Shown: positions 7,646 through 16,099 of the stretch, one piece after another
Layout: every line of letters begins with the position of its first letter
Position numbering within the stretch: position 1 is the stretch's first letter
Made by a program: the position numbers and the translations under genes
DNA from: Rhodococcus yunnanensis NBRC 103083
GTDB taxonomy: Bacteria; Actinomycetota; Actinomycetes; Mycobacteriales; Mycobacteriaceae
Direction: 5' to 3'
DNA length: 38,755 bases
Assembly: GCF_001895005.1 (NCBI RefSeq)
Contig: NZ_BCXH01000030.1
Coordinates: 1-38,755, forward strand
Notes under the pieces: model-generated
What the model was told of the DNA's origin: nothing
Database searches by the model: none
The model's input: only the letters and a program-made list of their open reading frames with translations

Positions 7646-10570
7646 CTACACGGTGGCGGCTTTGCGCGGCCGACGCTTCTTGGCGGGCGCCTTCACCGGT
7701 TCGGAAACCGGTTCGCGGGTGAGCGCCTCCTGCAGGAACTTGCCCGTGTAACTCTCGGGCACCGCAGCGACGTCCTCCGGATTGCCTTGCGCGACAACCA
7801 TTCCGCCGCCGGAACCACCTTCGGGTCCCATGTCGATGATCCAGTCCGACACTTTGATGACATCGAGATTGTGCTCGATGACAATCACGGTGTTGCCTTT
7901 GTCGACCAACCCGTTGACCACTCCGAGAAGCTTGCGAATGTCCTCGAAATGCAGACCCGTGGTCGGCTCGTCGAGCACGTAGACGGTTCGACCGGTCGAC
8001 CGCTTCTGCAGCTCGGCGGCAAGCTTGACGCGCTGCGCTTCACCACCGGACAACGTTGTCGCGGGCTGCCCCAGACGTACATATCCGAGGCCGACTTCGA
8101 CGAGAGTCTTGAGGTAGCGGTGAATCGACGTGATGGCCTCGAAGAAATCCGATGCCTCCTCGATCGGCATATCGAGAACCTCGGCGATGGTCTTGCCCTT
8201 GTAATGGACCTCGAGCGTCTCGCGGTTGTATCGCGCACCGTCGCAGACTTCGCACGGGACGTAGACGTCGGGCAGGAAGTTCATTTCGATCTTCAGGGTG
8301 CCGTCACCGGAGCATGCCTCGCACCGGCCGCCCTTGACGTTGAACGAGAAGCGTCCCGGCTGGTAGCCGCGTACCTTGGCCTCCGTCGTAGCCGCGAACA
8401 GCGTACGGATCTTGTCGAACACACCCGTGTACGTCGCCGCGTTGGAGCGCGGGGTCCGGCCGATCGGTGACTGATCAACCCGCACGAGCTTGTCGAGCTG
8501 GTCGAGCCCGTTGATGCGCGTGTGCCGTCCAGGCACCTGCCGTGCGCCGTTGAGCTTGTTCGCCATGACCGTGGCCAGAATGTCGTTGACCAACGTCGAC
8601 TTGCCCGAGCCCGACACTCCGGTGACCGAGGTCAGCACACCGAGCGGGAAGCTCACGTCGATGCCGCGCAAGTTGTGTTCCCTGGCGCCGACGACAGTGA
8701 CCTGACGCTTCTTGTCCACGACTCGGCGGAGATCCGGTAGTGGGATCTGCATGCGTCCGGACAGGTACGCACCGGTGAGCGACTCTTCGTTGGTAAGCAG
8801 ATCCTCGTACGAACCGCTGTGTACGACGCGACCGCCGTGCTCACCCGCCAGCGGACCGATGTCGACGACCCAGTCGGACGTGCGGATCGTGTCCTCGTCG
8901 TGTTCGACCACGATGAGCGTGTTGCCGAGGTCGCGGAGCCTGGTCAAGGTGTCGATGAGCCGGCGATTGTCGCGTTGATGCAGACCGATCGACGGCTCGT
9001 CCAGGACGTACAGCACGCCGACGAGTCCCGACCCGATCTGAGTGGCCAACCGGATGCGCTGTGCCTCGCCTCCGGACAACGAACCGGCCGCGCGCGACAG
9101 CGACAGGTATTCCAGACCGACATCGAGCAGGAATCCCAGCCGAGCCTGGACCTCCCGCAGGACCTGACCGGCAATTGCCTCTTCCTTGGTGCCCAGGGTC
9201 AGGCTGTTCAAGAAGTCGGCGGTGTCCGAGATGGACAGCCTGCAGACGTCGGCGATCGACTTGGCGCCGAAGTCACCCGCCTCGATCGTGACCGACAGAA
9301 TCTCGGGGCGTAGACGATCGCCGGCGCACGCGGGACACGGGACGTCACGCATGTAGCCGTCGTACCGTTCCTTCATCTGCTCCGATTCGGTCTGCTCGAG
9401 CCTGCGGTGCAGGAACGGCATGACGCCTTCGAATTCGGCGTAGTACGAGCGTGTTCGGCCGTATCGGTTCTTGTACTTCACGTGAACCTGATGCTCACTG
9501 CCTTCGAGGACAGCGCGTTTGACCTTGGCAGGCAACTTGCTCCACGGAGCGTCCAGATCGAATCCCATGGCGTCGGACAGGCCGGACAGAAGCCGACCGA
9601 AGTACTCCGACGTCTGCCCCATCGACCACGGCGCAATCGCTCCGTCGGCCAGGGAGAGATCGGGATCGGGAACGACGAGGTCGGGGTCGACCTCCTTGCG
9701 AACACCGAGCCCGAGGCATTCGGTGCAGGCGCCGTACGGAGAGTTGAAGGAGAACGAGCGAGGCTCGAGATCATCGATCGACAGTGGATGCGCGTTGGGG
9801 CACGCCAGCTTCTCGGAGAATCTCCGCTCACGATCGGCTGCGTCCTCCTCGCGGTCGACGAAGTCGAGGACAACAATGCCGTCGGCCAACCGCAGAGCGG
9901 TCTCGACGGAATCGGTGAGGCGCTGTTTCGAACTCGCCTTGACGGTGAGTCGATCCACCACGACCTCGATGTCGTGCTTCTCCTGCTTCTTCAACTTCGG
10001 CGGATCGCTGAGCTGATGAACGACGCCGTCGACTCTGATGCGCGAGTAGCCCTGCGTGTTGAGCGACTCGAACAGGTCGACGAACTCACCCTTGCGGGTA
10101 CGGACGACCGGAGCCAGCACCTGGAACTTGGTGCCCTCTTCCATCGCGAGAACTTGGTCGACGATCTGCTGCGGGGTCTGCTTGGCAATCTTCTCACCAC
10201 ACACCGGGCAGTGCGCGGTGCCTGCGCGGGCGAACAGGAGGCGCAGATAGTCGTAGACCTCGGTGATCGTCCCGACTGTCGACCTGGGATTGCGATTGGT
10301 CGACTTCTGGTCGATGGAGACCGCGGGCGACAGACCCTCGATGAAATCGACATCCGGCTTGTCCATCTGCCCGAGGAATTGGCGCGCGTACGCGGACAGA
10401 GACTCCACATAGCGACGCTGCCCCTCGGCGAAGATCGTGTCGAATGCGAGCGACGACTTACCCGATCCCGATAGTCCCGTGAAGACGACAAGGCTGTTAC
10501 GCGGCAGGTCGATGTCGACCCCCCGCAGATTGTGTTCACGCGCACCCCGTACTACCAGGCGATCCGCCAC
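7646..10570 (-). CDS. uvrA: Excinuclease ABC subunit A
   Basis: DNA-damage recognition ATPase of nucleotide excision repair; loads UvrB at lesions. The 974-aa product has two ABC ATPase modules: Walker A GLSGSGKSS (31-40) and GVSGSGKST, and signatures LSGGEAQRIRLA and LSGGEAQRVKLA. Zinc-binding cysteine pairs include CPVCGEKI, CPACAGDR and CEACSG...CEVCDG. The C-terminal tail is Lys/Arg-rich. The start is GTG at 10570 with AAGAAGGGA upstream; the frame is open to a GTG at 10693, which lies 9 nt after the promoter -10, but homologs begin at VADRLVVRGAREHNL. Transcription is probably driven by the damage-type promoter at 10703-10725, giving a leader of about 125 nt. Confidence 0.97.
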   Translation of the reverse strand: MADRLVVRGAREHNLRGVDIDLPRNSLVVFTGLSGSGKSSLAFDTIFAEGQRRYVESLSAYARQFLGQMDKPDVDFIEGLSPAVSIDQKSTNRNPRSTVGTITEVYDYLRLLFARAGTAHCPVCGEKIAKQTPQQIVDQVLAMEEGTKFQVLAPVVRTRKGEFVDLFESLNTQGYSRIRVDGVVHQLSDPPKLKKQEKHDIEVVVDRLTVKASSKQRLTDSVETALRLADGIVVLDFVDREEDAADRERRFSEKLACPNAHPLSIDDLEPRSFSFNSPYGACTECLGLGVRKEVDPDLVVPDPDLSLADGAIAPWSMGQTSEYFGRLLSGLSDAMGFDLDAPWSKLPAKVKRAVLEGSEHQVHVKYKNRYGRTRSYYAEFEGVMPFLHRRLEQTESEQMKERYDGYMRDVPCPACAGDRLRPEILSVTIEAGDFGAKSIADVCRLSISDTADFLNSLTLGTKEEAIAGQVLREVQARLGFLLDVGLEYLSLSRAAGSLSGGEAQRIRLATQIGSGLVGVLYVLDEPSIGLHQRDNRRLIDTLTRLRDLGNTLIVVEHDEDTIRTSDWVVDIGPLAGEHGGRVVHSGSYEDLLTNEESLTGAYLSGRMQIPLPDLRRVVDKKRQVTVVGAREHNLRGIDVSFPLGVLTSVTGVSGSGKSTLVNDILATVMANKLNGARQVPGRHTRINGLDQLDKLVRVDQSPIGRTPRSNAATYTGVFDKIRTLFAATTEAKVRGYQPGRFSFNVKGGRCEACSGDGTLKIEMNFLPDVYVPCEVCDGARYNRETLEVHYKGKTIAEVLDMPIEEASDFFEAITSIHRYLKTLVEVGLGYVRLGQPATTLSGGEAQRVKLAAELQKRSTGRTVYVLDEPTTGLHFEDIRKLLGVVNGLVDKGNTVIVIEHNLDVIKVSDWIIDMGPEGGSGGGMVVAQGNPEDVAAVPESYTGKFLQEALTREPVSEPVKAPAKKRRPRKAATV

Positions 10571-10702
10571 TGTGTTCCCTTCTTTGTCGAACGAGCAGGC
10601 CAACAGGACCAATACCGTGTACCGGGCCGATCGAACCGAAACGAGCCGATCGAACCGAAGTCCGACGAGCGCCAGCGCGAGGTCGAACCTCACGCAGTAG
10701 CA

Positions 10703-10725
10703 ATGCTAGGCCGACCCACCGACAC
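10703..10725 (-). promoter_or_regulatory. RecA-independent (PafBC-type) damage promoter of uvrA
   Basis: On the minus strand GTGTCGGTG (10725-10717) is followed by exactly 8 nt and TAGCAT (10708-10703). The mycobacterial RecA-NDp motif, bound through the activator PafBC, is TTGTCRGTG-N8-TANNNT; only the first base differs here. The same element occurs before uvrB and, more weakly, polA. Confidence 0.75.
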
Positions 10726-10795
10726 GTTCTGTCGGGCGAGAGCCGCACCTAGGCATTCCGCAGAACCCGGGCAGGCTTTCCGCACGCATCGACGG

Positions 10796-10801
10796 TAGCG
10801 T
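10796..10801 (+). promoter_or_regulatory. -10 box giving a leaderless MBL-hydrolase mRNA
   Basis: TAGCGT (TANNNT) with a 7-nt spacer to ATG 10809; no ribosome binding site is present before that ATG. Inferred transcript start at the A of the ATG. Confidence 0.45.
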
Positions 10802-10808
10802 CCTGGAA

Positions 10809-11498
10809 ATGGACGAGCACCTCATGGTCATCGACGACCAGTACACCGGCGCAGTGTCGCAGGGATCCGCCCCGCATCGACGCACCATCTCGGGCGGCAC
10901 GATCACGAAGATTTCCGTCGGCCCGATGGACAACAACGCCTACCTCATCGTTTGTTCCGCGACCGGCCAGGCGCTGCTCATCGACGCTGCCAACGAAGCA
11001 CCTCGGCTGTCGCAGCTCATCGACGAGAACGCTCCGACTCTCGCGCTGATCGTAACGACCCACCAGCACGGTGATCACTGGCAGGCGTTGGAGGACATCG
11101 CGGCCGGAACCGCGTGCCCGACTGCCGCGCACAGCCTCGACGCCGAACCTCTTCCCGTCACCCCGGATCGTCTTCTCGACGACGAAGAGAAGCTCGACGT
11201 GGGTGAACTCACGTTCGAAATCATTCATCTTCGCGGCCACACTCCGGGGTCGATCGCTCTCGCGCTCACCGACAAGGAGACCGGAGTCACACACCTTTTC
11301 ACGGGCGACTCGCTCTTCCCCGGTGGCGTCGGCAAGACATCGGGCCCCGAGGACTTCACCCAGCTGCTCGACGACGTCAGTACCAAGTTGTTCGATCGAT
11401 ACGGCGATACCACCGTCGTGTATCCGGGCCACGGCAAAGACACGACACTCGGCGCCGAGCGTCCTCACCTCGGGCAATGGCGCGAACGCGGGTGGTGA
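10809..11498 (+). CDS. MBL-fold metallohydrolase (glyoxalase II-like)
   Basis: 229-aa metallo-beta-lactamase-fold hydrolase, equivalent in position to Rv1637c. Metal ligands are visible: HQHGDH (85-90), the later His in LRGHTPGS, the bridging Asp in FTGDSLF and the His in YPGHGKDT. The substrate is unknown; the layout resembles glyoxalase II-type thioesterases. The start is ATG at 10809, because TAGCGT (10796-10801) lies 7 nt before it, the arrangement of a leaderless mRNA; an internal ATG at 10824 is the alternative, since many homologs begin at the (M)xVIDDxYTG motif. Divergent from uvrA. Confidence 0.85.
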   Translation: MDEHLMVIDDQYTGAVSQGSAPHRRTISGGTITKISVGPMDNNAYLIVCSATGQALLIDAANEAPRLSQLIDENAPTLALIVTTHQHGDHWQALEDIAAGTACPTAAHSLDAEPLPVTPDRLLDDEEKLDVGELTFEIIHLRGHTPGSIALALTDKETGVTHLFTGDSLFPGGVGKTSGPEDFTQLLDDVSTKLFDRYGDTTVVYPGHGKDTTLGAERPHLGQWRERGW

Positions 11499-11650
11499 CC
11501 TCGCACGGGAAGTGAACCGGAACGGCGTGGGCTTGAAACCCGAGTGCCCTGGGTATGGCTACGGTGGAACGACGCGTGTGGCTCGGAAGATCGAACGAGC
11601 AACGCGCGTCAACATCGACGTTCATTCACGAACTACGCAGGAGGCTGTCA

Positions 11651-12922
11651 ATGCTGGTCCGCCGTATCGCCCGTCCGCTGATGTCGACCATCTTCATCGC
11701 CGGAGGCATCGACGCGCTCCGGAATCCCGCAGGTAAGGCGAAGGCGGCCGCGCCGCTCATCGAACAAGGACAGGGCGCGCTTCCCGACAGTGTCACATCC
11801 AATGTCCCGAGCGACCCCGAAACGCTCGTGCGCATCAACGGTGCAATTCAGGTGGGCGGCGGTCTGCTGCTTGCCACAGGCAAAGCTCCTCGCATCGCAT
11901 CCTTGGCGCTCGCGGGAAGCCTGGTCCCGACGACTCTTGCCGGTCACGCCTTCTGGAACGAGACCGATCCAGCAGCCAAGGCCGCCCAGCGCACCCAGTT
12001 CTTCAAGAACGTCAGTCTGCTCGGTGGACTTCTGATCGCCGCCGTCGACACCGAGGGCAAGCCGTCGCTCGCGTGGCGTGGTCGCCGTGCGGCCCGGAAG
12101 GCGTCGAAGTCCGTCTCGTCTGCGCTTCCGGGTTCGCACGACACTGCTGATCGCCTCGGCATCGCGTCGGATCGTGTGAAGGAACTCGCCACGGTCGCCG
12201 CTTCTCGCAGCGCCGATCTCGCGGATGCCGCACAGCCCGTCGTTTCCCGCTGGGCGGACGTCGCGGCCGAGAAGAGTTCCGACTTCGCCGACGCAGCGCA
12301 GCCGGTGGTGTCCCATTGGGCAGAGGTCGCATCCGAAAAGAGTTCGGACTTCGCGGACGCCGCGCAGCCGGTCCTCTCGCGGTGGGCCCACAAGGCCGCC
12401 GATCGTGGTTCGGACATCGCAGAGGTCGCTCAGAAGCGCGGATCCAAACTCGCCGACAAAGCAGCCGACCGCAGCTCCGAACTCGCCGAACTCGCACAGA
12501 AGCGCGGATCCAAACTCGCCGACAAAGCAGCCGACCGCAGCTCCGAACTCGCCGAACTCGCACAGAAGCGCGGATCCAAACTCGCCGACAAAGCAGCCGA
12601 CCGCAGCTCCGAACTCGCCGAACTCGCACAGAAGCGCGGATCCAAACTCGCCGACAAAGCAGCCGATCGCAGTGCCGAACTGCTCGAACTGGCTCAGGAC
12701 CGGGGCGGGAAATGGGCCGAGCTCGCGCAGGACCGCGGTTCCAAGTGGGTAGAACTAGCTGCCGACCGGACGGAAGGGCTGAGCAAGCGCGCCCGTAAGC
12801 GGGCCGAGAAGCAGAGTCGTGAATTCGACAAGGCAACCGAGAAGGCACGCGCGAAGTTGGAAAAGAAGGTCGAGAAGGCCCGCAAGGACCTCGACAAGCG
12901 CGTCGACAAGTACACCAAGTAA
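11651..12922 (+). CDS. DoxX-like membrane protein with 18 tandem 11-residue repeats
   Basis: 423 aa. Residues 1-135 are DoxX-like with about four hydrophobic helices (RPLMSTIFIAGGIDALRNP is the typical opening). A long C-terminal extension follows. From residue 183 to 380 I can align 18 consecutive 11-mers with no insertion or deletion, consensus A-(A/Q)-x-(R/K)-x-(S/G)-x-(L/F/W)-A-(D/E)-x. The last 40 residues are a Lys/Glu-rich coiled coil. Hendecads predict one very long helix, either a right-handed coiled coil or an amphipathic membrane-lying helix as in apolipoproteins. The start is ATG at 11651 with GGAGG 7 nt upstream; the open frame to 11555 is ignored. DoxX relatives are linked to redox stress. 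The role of the extension is unknown. Confidence 0.85.
   Translation: MLVRRIARPLMSTIFIAGGIDALRNPAGKAKAAAPLIEQGQGALPDSVTSNVPSDPETLVRINGAIQVGGGLLLATGKAPRIASLALAGSLVPTTLAGHAFWNETDPAAKAAQRTQFFKNVSLLGGLLIAAVDTEGKPSLAWRGRRAARKASKSVSSALPGSHDTADRLGIASDRVKELATVAASRSADLADAAQPVVSRWADVAAEKSSDFADAAQPVVSHWAEVASEKSSDFADAAQPVLSRWAHKAADRGSDIAEVAQKRGSKLADKAADRSSELAELAQKRGSKLADKAADRSSELAELAQKRGSKLADKAADRSSELAELAQKRGSKLADKAADRSAELLELAQDRGGKWAELAQDRGSKWVELAADRTEGLSKRARKRAEKQSREFDKATEKARAKLEKKVEKARKDLDKRVDKYTK
12431..12694 (+). repeat. 66-bp tandem repeat inside the DoxX-like gene
   Basis: Copies begin at 12431, 12497, 12563 and 12629. The first three are essentially identical and the fourth diverges in its second half. 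Each encodes two 11-mers (AQKRGSKLADK and AADRSSELAEL). The near-identity at the DNA level, against diverged copies upstream, indicates recent slippage or unequal exchange; copy number is likely to vary between strains. Confidence 0.93.
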
Positions 12923-12948
12923 GTCCCAAACACTCAGCTCGATCGGAT

Positions 12949-12988
12949 GGGCCCTGCCCTGAACTGCGGTTCTGCGGCGGGGCCCTTT
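12949..12988 (+). terminator. Terminator of the DoxX-like gene
   Basis: GGGCCCTGCC pairs with GGCGGGGCCC (one T-G wobble) around an inner GAAC-TGCG-GTTC hairpin, followed by TTTCTCG. It separates the DoxX-like gene from helD. Confidence 0.7.
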
Positions 12989-12995
12989 CTCGTCG

Positions 12996-13001
12996 TAGAC
13001 T
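12996..13001 (+). promoter_or_regulatory. Candidate -10 of helD
   Basis: TAGACT fits TANNNT, about 54 nt before the TTG start and directly after the preceding terminator. No clear -35 and no damage-type upstream box are visible. Confidence 0.35.
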
Positions 13002-13054
13002 GCTTGGGCGAATTTCGCGCCATCTTTTCTCTGCCGAACTCCCGAGGAGACCCT

Positions 13055-15394
13055 TTGCCGGACGACGGCCACATTTACCCCGATACGGTCGCGGACGACC
13101 TCACGACCGCGACCGAAGAGCCGCAGTCCGACAAGGACCGCGAACAGGCGTACGTCACCATGCTCTACGACCAACTGGACGCGCTGCGCAAGTACGCGCA
13201 GAGCCGTCTCAGCACTGTGCTTCTCGAAACCGGTGGCACTCCGCAGGCGCGGAGCGAGCGGGAATCGTTCAGCCAGCTGTACACGGACGACATCGCGAAG
13301 TACGACGCCGCCGAGAACGGTCTGTGCTTCGGCAGAATCGACCTGCAGCCATCGTCCGACGAGAATCCCGTCCGCTACATCGGCCGAGTGGGAATCCTCG
13401 ACGAGGTCAACGACTACGAGACCCTGCTGCTGGACTGGCGAGCTCCGATGGCGCGGCCGTTCTACCTGGCGACCCCTGCTGCTCCCGAGGATGTTCTTCG
13501 GCGCAGGCACATTCGGAGCCGGAGCAGGCACGTGACGTCGATCGCCGACGAATATCTCGATCTGACTGCGGCTCGTACCGTCGGTCTCGATTCGACCGCA
13601 ACAGGTGTCGCAGGTGAGAGTGCGCTCCTGTCTGCCCTCGACGCGGCACGCACCGGGCACATGAACGACATCGTGGAGACGATTCAAAGCGAGCAGGACG
13701 CGATCATCCGTTCTCAGCATCGGAGCGTGCTCGTGGTTCAGGGTGGGCCGGGAACAGGCAAGACAGCGGTTGCCCTGCACCGCGCTGCCTACCTGCTGTA
13801 CACGTATCGCCAGCAGCTCGCCAAGAGCGGTGTGCTCATCATCGGCCCGAACGCGACGTTCCTCGACTACATCGGCCAGGTGCTTCCGTCGCTGGGCGAA
13901 ACGGGAGTCCTGTTGTCCACCATCGGCAATTTGTACCCGGGAGTGCGCGCGACGCTGGGAGATTCGGTCACGGCCGCGCAGGTCAAGGGTTCGACATCGA
14001 TGGTCGCGGTCCTCGCCAAGGCAGTCCGCGATCGACAGGAAGTTCCGACCGAACCCAGGCGGCTTCGATTCGACACCTACGACATCGTGCTCGACAAGAA
14101 GATCGTCACCAGGGCGCGTGGACGCGCACGCTCGTCGCGTCGTCCACACAACCTCGCTCGCCCTCTGTTCGTCTCCTCGGTCATCGACGGCCTTGCGCAG
14201 CAACTGGCTGCGAGGCTCGGCGAGAACGTCGTCGACGGAGGAAGCCTCCTCAGCCGCGACGACATCGCCGACATGCGCGACGAGATGCGCGAGGACGCGG
14301 ACGTGATGGCTGCCATCGACGAGTTGTGGCCGGATCTGTCTCCGCAGCAGGTCCTGCTGGAGCTCTTCGCCTCCGAGGATCGGATCGCATCCGCGGCACC
14401 CGACCTGAGCGCGGCGGAGAGGCACTCGCTGCTGCGCACCGGTCGACGGTTCAGCACCGGCGACGCTCCCCTGCTCGACGAACTCGCCGAGCTTCTCGGC
14501 ATCGACGACGCGGCCGAGCGGGAACGGGAGAATCGTCAGTGGCGCAGCCAGATCGCCGATGCGCAGGGAGCGCTAGATATCTTGACGGGTTCGGCACCGC
14601 AAGATCTGGAGGACGAACTCGATCCTGAAATCCTGATGGCCTACGACTTGATCGATGCCAGTCAGCTTGCCCGCCGCCAGGATTCGGGCGCCCGGTTGAC
14701 CACGGCGGAGCGTGCGGCAGGTGATCGCACCTGGACGTACGGCCACGTGATCGTCGACGAAGCGCAGGAACTCTCCGACATGGCGTGGCGAATGGTGATG
14801 CGGCGGATCCCGAACCGCTGGATGACGCTGGTCGGCGACGTCGCACAGACGGGTGACCCCGCAGGAACCACCTCGTGGAGCGAGGTTCTGGAACCATATG
14901 TCGCACAACGATGGAAGCGAACGGAGTTGACGGTCAACTACCGCACTCCGTCGGAGATCATGGCGGTCGCCCGCGAGGTACTGGCTTCGATCGATCCGGT
15001 GCAATCGGTGCCCCGGTCCGTGCGTGACTCGGGTCATGCCCCCTGGGCGCAGCTGGCCGACGTCGCCGAACTGGCCGACGTGGTCGCGCAGCGGGTCGCC
15101 GAACACCCGAGACCCGGCCTGAGCGCGATACTCGCTCCCGTCGGCCTCGTCGCGGAACTGGCTCATCTGCGGTCGGAGTTCGTGACCGTATCGACGGTCA
15201 AGGATGCCAAGGGCCTCGAGTTCGATTCGGTTCTCATCATCGAGCCGGCTGCCATCGTCGCCGAGTCACCTCGGGGACTCGGCGATCTCTATGTCGCACT
15301 CACCCGCGCGACTCAGCGACTGGGTGTCGTACACACGACGCCACTGCCGGACGAACTGGCAGGGTTGAGCAGCCTTCACACCCCTGTGTCCTGA
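13055..15394 (+). CDS. helD: HelD-type RNA polymerase recycling ATPase (UvrD-like)
   Basis: Superfamily 1 helicase-like ATPase that, in B. subtilis and M. smegmatis, prises stalled RNA polymerase off nucleic acid; some actinobacterial paralogs (HelR) give rifamycin tolerance. The 779-aa product has an N-terminal coiled-coil arm (about 25-90) expected to enter the secondary channel, Walker A GGPGTGKT (230-237), Walker B/motif II VDEAQELSD, motif III VGDVAQT, motif V KDAKGLEFDSV and motif VI YVALTRATQR. The insertion between the 1A parts (about 340-480) carries the basic stretch RARGRARSSRRP. The start is TTG at 13055 with GAGGAG 5 nt upstream. Whether it is HelD- or HelR-type cannot be decided by eye. 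Confidence 0.88.
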   Translation: MPDDGHIYPDTVADDLTTATEEPQSDKDREQAYVTMLYDQLDALRKYAQSRLSTVLLETGGTPQARSERESFSQLYTDDIAKYDAAENGLCFGRIDLQPSSDENPVRYIGRVGILDEVNDYETLLLDWRAPMARPFYLATPAAPEDVLRRRHIRSRSRHVTSIADEYLDLTAARTVGLDSTATGVAGESALLSALDAARTGHMNDIVETIQSEQDAIIRSQHRSVLVVQGGPGTGKTAVALHRAAYLLYTYRQQLAKSGVLIIGPNATFLDYIGQVLPSLGETGVLLSTIGNLYPGVRATLGDSVTAAQVKGSTSMVAVLAKAVRDRQEVPTEPRRLRFDTYDIVLDKKIVTRARGRARSSRRPHNLARPLFVSSVIDGLAQQLAARLGENVVDGGSLLSRDDIADMRDEMREDADVMAAIDELWPDLSPQQVLLELFASEDRIASAAPDLSAAERHSLLRTGRRFSTGDAPLLDELAELLGIDDAAERERENRQWRSQIADAQGALDILTGSAPQDLEDELDPEILMAYDLIDASQLARRQDSGARLTTAERAAGDRTWTYGHVIVDEAQELSDMAWRMVMRRIPNRWMTLVGDVAQTGDPAGTTSWSEVLEPYVAQRWKRTELTVNYRTPSEIMAVAREVLASIDPVQSVPRSVRDSGHAPWAQLADVAELADVVAQRVAEHPRPGLSAILAPVGLVAELAHLRSEFVTVSTVKDAKGLEFDSVLIIEPAAIVAESPRGLGDLYVALTRATQRLGVVHTTPLPDELAGLSSLHTPVS

Positions 15395-15397
15395 CAC

Positions 15398-15441
15398 CAC
15401 TGGCACGGCCGGATCCTCTCGGGGATCGGGCCGTGCCAGTG
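15398..15441. terminator. Bidirectional terminator between helD and usp
   Basis: CACTGGCACGG pairs perfectly with CCGTGCCAGTG, with an inner GGATCC/GGATC stem. It lies between convergent stops with only weak T-runs, typical of actinobacterial shared terminators. Confidence 0.75.
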
Positions 15442-15463
15442 ATGTCTCTTCAGCGATCTGTTG

Positions 15464-15916
15464 TTACCGCACGGTGTGAACGATGAGAACGTCGCAGGTC
15501 GACTTCCTCGCCGCGTCCGACGGCACCGATCCGAGGAGACGGCCGGTCAGTGAGTTGAGTCCACGGTTTCCGACGACCAGGAGGTCTGCCGAGACGTCGT
15601 CGACCAGCTGCAGCAGCGACTCGACCGGAGCTCCGACGATCGCGCGCTCGTCGATGGTCTTGGCGCCTGCCTTCGTTGCGTGCTCGCGCGCAGTCCGAAG
15701 AATGTCGTGGGTGGGAGCAGACCCGGTTATCTGGTAGGCGTCCTCACGCAACGCGTCGGCTGCCTGGGCCGTCTCCTTCGGATCCGCCGGGTAGTACGCG
15801 CACGCGATGACGAGCTTGGCGTCTGCGTCACCGGCCAGAGCAGCGGCCTTCTCTACAGCCCGCAAAGACGATTCGGAGCCATCGGTTCCGACGACGACGG
15901 TGCGGTAGGCACTCAT
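15464..15916 (-). CDS. Universal stress protein (Rv1636-like)
   Basis: 150-aa single-domain UspA protein. Nucleotide-binding elements are visible: N-terminal VVVGTDGSESS and the G-2x-G-9x-G-S/T signature GNRGLNSLTGRLLGSVPS. The position next to the uvrA/MBL block corresponds to Rv1636 (TB15.3) of M. tuberculosis, a USP reported to bind cAMP; whether this one does is inference. The start is ATG at 15916 with GGAGGA upstream on the minus strand. A GTCAC-N7-GTGAC inverted repeat (15940-15956) lies in the promoter region. Confidence 0.93.
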   Translation of the reverse strand: MSAYRTVVVGTDGSESSLRAVEKAAALAGDADAKLVIACAYYPADPKETAQAADALREDAYQITGSAPTHDILRTAREHATKAGAKTIDERAIVGAPVESLLQLVDDVSADLLVVGNRGLNSLTGRLLGSVPSDAARKSTCDVLIVHTVR

Positions 15917-15985
15917 TCATTCCTCCAGTTGTAGGTTTCGTCACACGATTCGTGACGCGTTCTTCCGCTGTCTTGTATTCCGTCA

Positions 15986-16003
15986 CAGGGCACGTTTGCC
16001 CTG
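15986..16003. promoter_or_regulatory. Perfect inverted repeat between usp and the hydrolase-ABC operon
   Basis: CAGGGCA-CGTT-TGCCCTG is an 18-bp palindromic site about 95 bp upstream of the hydrolase-ABC start and 70 bp upstream of usp. It has no T-tract, so an operator is more likely than a terminator. Confidence 0.45.
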
Positions 16004-16086
16004 CCCCGAAACCGTGTCGATGACACTATCGGTATCCGTCGGTCGCGAGGCGAAGTTCGCCGACAACACGAACTCGCGGTCTCACA

Positions 16087-16092
16087 TAGATT
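16087..16092 (+). promoter_or_regulatory. -10 box giving a leaderless hydrolase-ABC mRNA
   Basis: TAGATT is followed by 7 nt and ATG 16100. No ribosome binding site precedes this ATG, so the transcript probably starts at or next to it. Confidence 0.5.
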
Positions 16093-16099
16093 GGTGTGC

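Noticed and set aside
10584..10690. LexA SOS box before uvrA
   Set aside because: TCGAAC half-sites occur at four places but none is paired as TCGAAC-N4-GTTCGA. The tandem 15-bp repeat GCCGATCGAACCGAA (10626-10640 and 10645-10659) is direct, not inverted.
12316..12798. Long alternative frames across the 66-bp repeats on both strands
   Set aside because: Repeat-generated shadows of the hendecad-coding frame.
15940..15956. CRP/cAMP site before the universal stress gene
   Set aside because: GTCAC-N7-GTGAC has the half-sites in the reverse order and a different spacing from TGTGA-N6-TCACA.
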